From Siphonodentalium dalli (Eukaryota > Mollusca > Scaphopoda > Gadilida > Siphonodentaliidae): a stretch of DNA of 64,000 nucleotides. The translations under genes were made by a program, and so were the position numbers. Below the pieces are notes generated by a model, which did not search any database, was not told the origin of the DNA, and saw only the letters and a program-made list of their open reading frames with translations. Shown here one piece after another: positions 56,086 to 64,000 of this stretch (within the stretch, counting starts at the first letter, position 1; each line of letters begins with the position of its first letter). The stretch is taken from the NCBI GenBank assembly GCA_032622095.1, contig CP136066.1:230398961-230462960 (forward strand), written 5' to 3'.

Positions 56086-58010
56086 TTCGTATTACCCCGC
56101 AAAAATTGTCGTCGCTATATAGAGAAGACAGATTTTACACGGGTCATAACAATCTCGTATGCCCCGTGTAAAAGTGATATTACCCCGCAAAAATTGTCGT
56201 GTCGCTATATAGAGAAGACAGATTTTACACGGGTCATAACAATCTCGTATGCCCCGTGTAAAAGTGATATTACCCCGCAAAAATTGTCGTCGCTGTATAG
56301 AGAAGACAGATTTTACACGGGTCATAACAATCTCGTATGCCCCGTGTAAAAGTGATATTACCCCGCAAAAATTGTCGTCGCTATATAGAGAAGACAGATT
56401 TTACAAGGTCATAACAATCTCGTATGCCCCGTGTACAACTTATATTACCCCGCAAAAATTGTCGTCGCTATATAGAGAAGACAGATTTTACAAGGTCATA
56501 ACAATCTCGTATGCCCCGTGTAAAACTTATATTACCGCGCAAAAATTGTCGTCGCTATATAGAGAAGACAGATTTTACAAGGTCATAACAATCTCGTATG
56601 CCCCGTGTAAAACTGATATTACCCCGCAAAAATTGTCGTCGCTATATAAAGAAGACAGATGTTACACGGGTCATAACAATCTCGTATGCCCCGTGTAAAA
56701 CTGATATTACCCCGCAAAAATTGTCGTGTCGCTATATAGAGAAGACAGATTTTACAAGGTCATAACAATCTCGTATGCCCCATGTAAAATTGATATTACC
56801 CCGCAAAAATTGTCGTCGCTTTATAAAGAAGACAGATTTTACACGGGTCATAACAATCTCGTATGCCCCGTGTAAAACTGATATTACCCCGCAAAAATTG
56901 TCGTCGCTATATAGAGAAGACAGATTTTACACGGGTCATAACAATCTCGTATGCCCCGTGTAAAAGTGATATTACCCCGCAAAAATTGTCGTCGCTATAT
57001 AGAGAAGACAGATTTTACACGGGTCATAATAATCTCGTATGCCCCGTGTAAAACTTATATTACCCCGCAAAAATTGTCGTCGCTATATAGAGAAGACATA
57101 TTTTACAAGGTCATGACAATCTCGTATGCCCCGTGTAAAACTGATATTACCCCGCAAAAATTGTCGTCGCTATATAGAGAAGACATATTTTACAAGGTCA
57201 TAACAATCTCGTATGCCCCGTGTAAAACTTATATTACCCCGCAAAAATGGTTGTCGCTATATAGAGAAGACAGATTTTACACGGGTCATAACAATCTCGT
57301 ATGCCCCGTGTAAAACTGATATTACCCCGCAAAAATTGTCGTCGCTATATAGAGAAGACAGATTTTACACGGGCCATAACAATGTCGTATGCCCCGTGTA
57401 AAACTGATATTACCCCGCAAAAATTGTCGTCGCTATATAGAGAAGACAGATTTTACACGGGTCATAATAATCTCGTATGCCCCGTGTAAAACTTATATTA
57501 CCTCGCAAAAATTGTCGTCGCTATATAGAGAAGACATATTTTACAAGGTCATAACAATCTCGTATGCCCCGTGTAAAACTTATATTACCCCGCAAAAATT
57601 GTCGTCGCTATATAGAGAAGACATATTTTACAAGGTCATAACAATCTCGTATGCCCCGTGTAAAACTTATATTACCCCGCAAAAATGGTTGTCGCTATAT
57701 AGAGAAGACAGATTTTACACGGGTCATAACAATGTCGTATGCCCCGTGTAAAACTGATATTACCCCGCAAAAATTGTCGTCGCTATATAGAGAAGACATA
57801 TTTTACAAGGTCATAACAATCTCGTATGCCCCGTGTAAAACTTATATTACCCCGCAAAAATGGTTGTCGCTATATAGAGAAGACAGATTTTACACGGGTC
57901 ATAACAATCTCGTATGCCCCGTGTAAAACAGATATTACCCCGCAAAAATTGTCGTCGCTATATAGAGAAGACAGATTTTACAAGGTCATAACAATCTGGT
58001 ATGCCCCTAG
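56086..58010 (+). repeat. 87/88-bp hairpin satellite
   Basis: About 22 tandem copies. Each carries TACCCCGCAAAAATTGTCGT, CGCTATATAGAGAAGACAGA and CTCGTATGCCCCGTGTAAAA. In full-length units TTTTACACGGG and CCCGTGTAAAA form an 11-bp stem with a 19-nt loop. Units with ACAAGG instead of ACACGGG are one base shorter and lose part of the stem. 87 is divisible by three and 88 is not, which explains why open frames persist across runs of short units and end after long ones. These frames are not genes. Confidence 0.97.
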
Positions 58011-58358
58011 TAGAATTTTTATGACCCGGCAAAAGTTTGAAGGTCTAATGTACATCTTTCAAAGCCACGTTGATTCCCGGTGTGATGTTATCTTGCTACT
58101 CTTGCTTCATTTATTTAGGTTGTCTGACTCATTTACCATTACTATTTTTGAAGTGTATTGCTCTCTTTTATATCTTCTAACATATAGATTCCAAAAGTAA
58201 GCGAGGCCAGCAAGTATTTATGGACAAATTGTGGAAACAGCTATATAAATATATTCATCGTATGAGCAGCCTAATCAAATAGAGTTACTGTTCGTGGCTC
58301 GTTTCCGCTCTTTATGTCTGTGGGAATATCTTGTTAATTTTGACCGGGGATAAATACA
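58011..58358. other. Spacer, nothing recognised
   Basis: Unique sequence between the satellite and the palindrome; the last satellite-derived open frame runs into it. Confidence 0.45.
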
Positions 58359-58494
58359 TTACACGGCTTGTTGATGGGGGATACGGTGTGGTATGCCCCG
58401 GTCGACTCTCGTATCCCCCTCGGCTATCGCCTCGGGGGATACGAGCATCTACCGGGGCATACCACACCGTATCCCCCATCAACAAGCCGTGTAA
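58359..58494. repeat. 136-bp near-perfect palindrome
   Basis: The outer 44-bp arms (58359-58402 and 58451-58494) are perfectly complementary. After a 5-base mismatch, inner 12-bp arms CTCGTATCCCCC and GGGGGATACGAG pair across a short GC-rich centre. The arm begins TTACACGG and includes GGTATGCCCCGG, echoing the TTACACGG and GTATGCCCCG words of the neighbouring satellite. Opposed open frames are symmetric by-products. Confidence 0.93.
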
Positions 58495-58569
58495 CTTATA
58501 TTATTATATTGTTAAAGCTCTCCTCAGAAAGATATGGAGGTTTGACATTACTAATAGACTAGTGACCAT

Positions 58570-58855
58570 GGGTTATACATAGAACATGAAAACGCCCCCT
58601 GTTTTTACTCGTGAAATATGATCTCTACGAGAATAAGCCGGAGTATAGATTCATGGCCGGTTTATGGTTGAACATGAAAACGTCCTAATGTTTTTACTGG
58701 TTGAATATGACCTCTACGGACGTAAGCGCGGAGTAGAGATTCATGGCATGGTCTATGTTAAAACAGAAAAACGTCCCAAGGTTTTTTACTGGTGGAAAAT
58801 GATCTCTATACGGGCGTATAATTGCGGAGTGAAGATCATGGTAGCGGCTAAAATG
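58570..58855 (+). repeat. Three-copy tandem repeat of about 90 bp
   Basis: Units share GAACATGAAAACG or AACAGAAAAACG, GTTTTTACT, ATGATCTCTA or ATGACCTCTACG and GCGGAGTAGAGATTCATGG. They are moderately diverged. Confidence 0.8.
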
Positions 58856-60014
58856 ACGATAACCTTACTATAAAAACAAACAAACAAACACGCACATACC
58901 GCTGTATAGTATATAGTGTGCACAAAAACAAATCCTCGCTAATTATAAAATTGTCAGAGTCTTCACCTACGCCCGTGCTATGGAATGTAGGGCGGCTCAT
59001 CCAGAAACAACGAAATAAACAAAACATACTGTCTCTGCGCATTTGGCTATAGCAGAATAGCGGTATGATGGCGCATTGAATCATATTGAATCACACGCTC
59101 TGCCTTGCGGTTGGTTGTTTGTTTTTTTTAAACAACTAACAAACTAACACTATTTTAAAATTATAACACGGGCCCCGCTCCTTTTTCAGCGCACCAGATG
59201 ACACGCTCAGCTCAACCATATATTAAAGGGACCCACCGGGTCACCCCTCACACCCCATATTAAAGCTCGTGGGCTCTTCCCCAAATAATCCATCCAATCA
59301 ATTCAATCAAAGAAATAACATTAATTCATTATGTCCGCTTTTGCCGTGTTCAGACATGACTATTTTCTATGTGCTATATCTCCAACAACACAAACCGTGG
59401 GGTGAAGGAGAAGATCACTCGATCTTTTCGACCATCCCGGGCGCTTCGCGCCCATCTACTCACTCTCCCTCGCTAATTGGTGGAGGTGATCCGGGCATGT
59501 TGATCGATCGGCAAGTGGAAGCTGAGCCCTGTTCTAGAACATTAACATCCTTGTTATGTAATATCAGGTAGGGGGCTATAACCAGTTCGCAATGTTTTAC
59601 AATAGTTACCGTACCTCCGAGTTAAGCACGTAAACAAAACTTGTGCTATTTTCATCGCTGACGCAGAACAAACCATTTATCGAGGATAAAAATAGAATGA
59701 AATCGATCGGTATATTTTAATATAGAGTAACGGGTCGTTGACAGCAATCTGGAAAATCAAGATAACCATTAAAGGCATACTGCCGTCATATAAATAAAAT
59801 ATTAATTTGTATTGTTCTGGCGACCTTAATAATGCATACATGTAGATTTCCCCATCAACTGCTTGTGAAACATAGTACATCACCGGGGGCGCCCACACTT
59901 TGATTTCAGCTAATAAAATCGTGCATGAGCACCATGACCTTGCTCCAGGAATGAACAACTCGGCCAACACACTGCATCATATAAAATATCGTGGGTTCAA
60001 ACACCCTCGATGCT
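58856..60014. other. Spacer without a recognisable gene
   Basis: Opposed or isolated open frames at 58848-59084, 59269-59571 and 59677-59970 show no recognisable domain. A small GC-rich palindrome, GGGCGCTTCGCGCCC, lies near 59438. Confidence 0.4.
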
Positions 60015-60562
60015 CTACATCTCTATAATGCTACACGTACTCTTCCATGTGGTGCATGTACCCTTCTCTTTGCTGCATGTATGAGTCTTTGAGCTGCATG
60101 CACGGTTCGCTGTGCTACATGTACGCTGCTATATAATTATGTTACACATGTACACTTCTCTACGATGCATGTACGCCTCTGCGTTCTGCATGTGCCATTA
60201 TCTGTGCTGTGTGTACGCTGCTATATAATTATGCTACACATGTACACTTACCTACATCCATGTCCGTTTCTATGTGGTGCATGTGCGATTCTCTGTGCTG
60301 CGTGTACGCTGCTATATATGTTACACCTGTACACTTCTCTACGACGCATGTACGTTTCTGTGTTCTGCGTGTATGCTTTTCTGAGATCTGAATCCATGTG
60401 CTACATGAGGCCCCCACCCCCTTGCTACATGTAAGCTTTTCAATATGTTACATGTACTCATCAATATGATACATGTACGCTTATATGTGATACAATGTAC
60501 TCTTCTAATTGTTATACATGTAGTCTTCTGTTTGCTACATATATATATATATATATATAGAG

Positions 60563-60618
<56 letters not shown>

Positions 60619-61075
60619 GTTTATCTATGCTACATATGCGCTTCTCGGTATGCTACATGTACGATTCTATATGCTACAATTTGCGCTTATGTGTGCTATA
60701 CATGTAATCTGCTCTATGCTATATATATACGCTTATGTATGTTATACATGCACTATTATATATGCTATATGTTATCTTCTATATGATATACGTGTAATAT
60801 TATATATACTATACATACACTCTTCTATATGCTATACATATATGCTTATATTTGCTATATGTGCACTTACCTATATATGCTACATGTACGATTCTATATG
60901 GCATACGGTGCGATTGTGTGTTCTATAGATTTGTATACGCTTATATATGATACACATGTATGCTTCTATATGATACATATGTACGCTTCTATATGATACA
61001 TATGTACGCTTATATATGCTATACATGTACGCTTATATATGCTATAGATGTACGCTTATATTTGCTACATGTGCT
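60015..61075 (+). repeat. Degenerate 20-26-bp tandem repeat with TACATGTA cores
   Basis: About 1 kb of units such as GCTACATGTACGCTTCTATA, repeatedly carrying the palindrome TACATGTA. A TA dinucleotide run spans about 60538-60616. Open frames (for example 60445-60928) are repeat-derived. Confidence 0.9.
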
Positions 61076-61938
61076 TTTGAAATTTCATCTGAGGTAGTCA
61101 AAATTTGTAACGCACAAGAGGATCGCCAATATTTTCAGCTAAAAGGGCCTAATTAAATCGTTTCGTTGATGAAATATATGAATAAACAAAATGAAAAATA
61201 ATTTCGTTGTGCCGATTCGATTCTGATGATATCCCTGTGATAAGGAGGAAATGTTATATATTATAAATTGGCGGGCTGCAATCTTGTTGAAAAGTTCGCA
61301 TCTTTCGCGTTAATCCTGTGACTATATGTTAACCTTAGGGTATATGCATAATGCATATTATACAGCGCCGACTGAATATCAATTTTATTTGGCCCAGATA
61401 AGCAATTGCATGTTCAGATGGAAACATTAGATTGGTTGTTATCATACAATTAGTCCCCATATCCGGCCTCTTAGTTTTTAATAAGACACACACGTATTGT
61501 CGGCACGCGCAGTGATGTAACAGCTTAGCGCAAAGCTATCGATGGCAATGCCGGAACTTTAGTATTATGTTAATAAGAATATAATTATGATATTCAATTT
61601 GGGTTATTTAGTGTTGGCTATGAGATGAACATGCAATGTATCACATAATCACATTTTAGGAAGGAAAAACGATATCGACTGAGGTTAAACTAAATTAATT
61701 TTGATTTCCTCACCGCAACCAAAGAGGATGTAAAGACTCCTTCAAGAAAAAATGTTTGATCAACACCTGCCCGTCGTCACGTCCCTGCGTTTTAATTATT
61801 TGGGAAAATGGGTATAAGTTAGTTAAACATCAACTCCATCATAATCTTACCTACTTACTTCTTCTTCTTTGCACTCACATTTGAGTAACCTCCTTTTGGA
61901 GTAACCAGGTACATGTAGTTAAAATATAGACCAGATAA
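61076..61938. other. Spacer without a recognisable gene
   Basis: AT-rich; nothing that I can support. Confidence 0.4.
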
Positions 61939-62141
61939 GTACATCCAAATGGGTTTCATATGTACAAGTTTTCCCGAGACCATGCTTGAGATCTGTTAAT
62001 GACTGTATAAAATAGCTGTATACAATAGTTATTTATGTGTGTGCCTGGATAAATAACTATTTTATACATCTGTGTTATACAGTCATTAACAGACCTCAAG
62101 TTGATCTCGGGAAAACATTTGAAACCCATTTGGATGTACAT
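61939..62141. mobile_element. Foldback element of about 200 bp
   Basis: GTACATCCAAATGGGTTTCA at the left is mirrored by TGAAACCCATTTGGATGTAC at the right. Further inverted blocks TCTGTTAATGACTGTATA and ATAGTTATTTAT run to the centre. A small MITE-like palindrome with no coding content. Confidence 0.85.
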
Positions 62142-62454
62142 CACTGGAGATGAACTGTACCCTTATATAATTCACTACAATTAACATTTAGCTGAAATAC
62201 TAAAAAACTTACGTGGTTCCCACTGTCTTAATGCCGAGGCAATCCGATAACATATAATTAAGACTGTCAGTCGACGGTGTCCAGAACAATGCACGAGGCA
62301 TATTTCACAAATATACATAAAACAGCCGTCATGTTGACGGAATTAAATGTGGAGTCATGCGACTCACATGCGTCACGTGGTGTCAAGTCAATGAGCCAAA
62401 CGATTTGACACTATAAAACCACGCATGTGCGCTTTCGATATCAGAAATGATTTA
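62142..62454. other. Spacer, nothing recognised
   Basis: No supported feature. Confidence 0.4.
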
Positions 62455-63000
62455 GATCGAACCCATGCATGACCACATTAATAACATGTTTAATTAGATC
62501 GGACCATGGCCACATTAATAACATGTTTAATTAGATCGGACCCATGCATGAGTCCATTAATATAATGTTTAATTAGACGGAACCCGTGCATGACCTCATT
62601 ACTATAATGTTTAATTAGATCGGACCCATGCACGAGTCCATTAATAACATGTTTAATTAGATCGGACCCATGCATGAGTCCATTAATATAATGTGTGATT
62701 AGATCGGACCATGACCACATTGATATATTGTTTAATTAGATCGGACCATACATGCAAGACCACATTAATACAATGTTTAATTCGATCGGACCATGCATGC
62801 AAGACCACATTAATATAATGTGTAATTCGATTTGACACATACATGAGTCCATTAACATAATGTTTAATTATACGGAACCCATTCATGACCACATTAATAA
62901 CATCTTTAATTAGACCGGCCCATACATGAGTCCATTAATATATTGTTTAATTAGATCGGACCCATGCATGACCACATTAATATAATGTCGGACCCATGCA
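62455..63000 (+). repeat. Tandem repeat of about 42 bp
   Basis: About 13 copies of ATGTTTAATTAGATCGGACC followed by CATGCATGA(C/G)(T/C)CCATTAATA. Unit lengths are mostly near 42 bp, so the minus-strand frames stay open with a 14-residue repeat (HYINGLMHGSDLIK). This is a repeat by-product. It lies downstream of the second ankyrin/SOCS-box gene. Confidence 0.93.
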
Positions 63001-63498
63001 AGGACGCATTAATAATAGTTTGATGCCCATATAACAACATGGAAATGTTAACGTTTTGAATTGTTTTTTTTTTCAACACAGCAAAACAAATATCCAATAA
63101 TCGCCTCTTTTAAGTGTGTCCACACTTCTGCATGCCGCCCAAAAGTGGTATATCATAAAGAGCGTTCTCTAAATGACCGTTTTGGTCGTTTTCGTCGTAT
63201 TACTAATGGGCGATCTTGTTAAGGATTTTCACAATGCCTGTGTGATGCGAATGGTGGTGATTGAATGTATGTTTCATTGATTGATTTGTTGATTTATTGA
63301 TTTATTGTGTAATACACACATATATGTAAGGTTATATAATGAAGCTGAACAGTCATAAGTGGTCGTTTCCACCGTATTACTAATGCGTGATTTTCACCAA
63401 CCCTGTGTGAGTGCGTGGATTTTCTTAATAATGCTTTGTAACATCGGACAAGGAATCATTTGATACCAGTAAATTACACTAGTATAGTCATGTTTAAA
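63001..63498 (-). other. 3' flank of the second ankyrin/SOCS-box gene
   Basis: Homologous to about 52480-52701 next to the first paralogue, but longer because a segment (about 63170-63245) is repeated at about 63355-63412 with an ATTGATTTATTG-rich insert between. Probably 3' untranslated sequence plus flank. Confidence 0.6.
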
Positions 63499-64000
63499 TT
63501 ATAAGTTAGAATCGGCCATGAGTGCAAATTGTCGTAATGATTGTGGTATTTCCACCTGATTCATTGCTGTAGGGATGTCCTTTCCGAGATATCGTCTTAA
63601 GGAAATCCGCACAGTCCACATCAAACTCCTTGGATTCCGTATCAAGTTAGTCAACAGCACATGCGTGTCTGTATCCAGGGTAGGGGAGCGTAATAATAAA
63701 TCGTTCAACCACGTCTCATTCAATTTGGTCAGAGAACAACCAGCTTCGGTCAGCATGAAAACAATGTCCACGTAACCCTGAAATGCAGCCACTTCGAGCG
63801 GTGATCTCGGGCTAAGAAAAATATGATCGACTCTCCAATAATTATTAGGACGGTCATTTTTACCGCGGGATTCAACGTTCAGATCCACAAGTTGTTTGAT
63901 AAGAAATTTCACAAAACTCGTATGGCCCTTATACGCAGCACCCCAAACAGGAGTGACGTCATGTGCATTGCTGACGTCAGGATCAGCACCATATTTAAGA
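63499..64000 (-). CDS. Ankyrin-repeat/SOCS-box protein, partial 3' end
   Basis: Open from the window edge (LKYGADPDVSNAHD...) to the stop at 63499, so the ATG at 63912 is internal and not the start. It shows the end of the ankyrin array (TPVWGAAYKGHTSFVKFLIK, then LEVAAFQGYVDIVFMLTEAG) and a C-terminal SOCS-box-like region (NPRSLMWTVRISLRRYL, then EIPQSLRQFALM). By analogy with ASB proteins it would present a substrate to an elongin/cullin-5 ubiquitin ligase. As in its paralogue at 52702-53603, valine occupies the usual BC-box cysteine and the cullin-box LPxP is IPQS, so ligase binding is uncertain. No stops are seen in the visible part. The start and upstream exons lie outside the window. 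Confidence 0.85.
   Translation of the reverse strand, partial: LKYGADPDVSNAHDVTPVWGAAYKGHTSFVKFLIKQLVDLNVESRGKNDRPNNYWRVDHIFLSPRSPLEVAAFQGYVDIVFMLTEAGCSLTKLNETWLNDLLLRSPTLDTDTHVLLTNLIRNPRSLMWTVRISLRRYLGKDIPTAMNQVEIPQSLRQFALMADSNL

Noticed and set aside
56249-58200. Series of overlapping open frames resembling a repeat-protein gene
   Set aside because: They arise from the 87/88-bp satellite; unit length modulo three explains their starts and ends.
60445-60928. Cysteine- and tyrosine-rich membrane-like ORFs
   Set aside because: They are read-throughs of a degenerate TACATGTA tandem repeat and a TA run.

Overview
The window looks like a non-coding, repeat-rich stretch of an animal nuclear genome, most likely a marine invertebrate and perhaps a mollusc. 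That guess rests on four things seen together: animal-type Ty3/Gypsy pol, ankyrin/SOCS-box genes with a spliceosomal acceptor, Helitron-like elements whose tandem-repeat cores resemble the 'pearl' elements described in bivalves, and AT-rich spacers full of short inverted-repeat elements. No rRNA, CRISPR array, operon or prokaryotic gene was seen. Species assignment is inference.

Layout. 1-9.1 kb: a 31-bp minisatellite, then spacer with MITE-like and Helitron-like pieces and foldbacks. 9.1-15.4 kb: the first of five piggyBac-type MITEs, an inverted pair, a satellite carrying TACGTCACC boxes, and a foldback MITE with a 9-bp flanking repeat. 15.4-18.9 kb: a 3.5-kb satellite of 44-bp monomers. 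19-23.5 kb: foldbacks and two more piggyBac-type MITEs. 23.68-32.31 kb: a complete Ty3/Gypsy LTR retrotransposon on the minus strand, with 772-bp LTRs, ACAC target duplication, gag, protease, RT/RNase H/integrase, and two extra open frames between pol and the 3' LTR. 32.3-52 kb: minisatellites, foldbacks, MITEs and Helitron-like arrays. 52.7-53.6 kb: last exon of an ankyrin/SOCS-box pseudogene. Its upstream flank holds a decayed LINE that is itself split by a solo LTR related to the Gypsy element. 56-58 kb: an 87/88-bp hairpin satellite followed by a 136-bp palindrome. 60-63 kb: further tandem arrays. 63.5-64 kb: the 3' end of a second ankyrin/SOCS-box gene, open to the window edge.

The only host genes supported are the two ankyrin/SOCS-box paralogues, which lie about 10.8 kb apart on the minus strand and share 3' flanks. 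The most complete functional unit is the Gypsy element. Its Gag frame ends at a canonical A-AAA-AAC slippery heptamer directly before the stop codon, with an 8-bp stem starting 7 nt downstream, and the protease continues in the -1 frame. Its LTRs differ at only 3 of 772 positions, yet the copy carries three other single-base frame breaks. The most distinctive repeat is the piggyBac-type MITE, in which each copy carries two long near-perfect hairpins that are reverse complements of one another.
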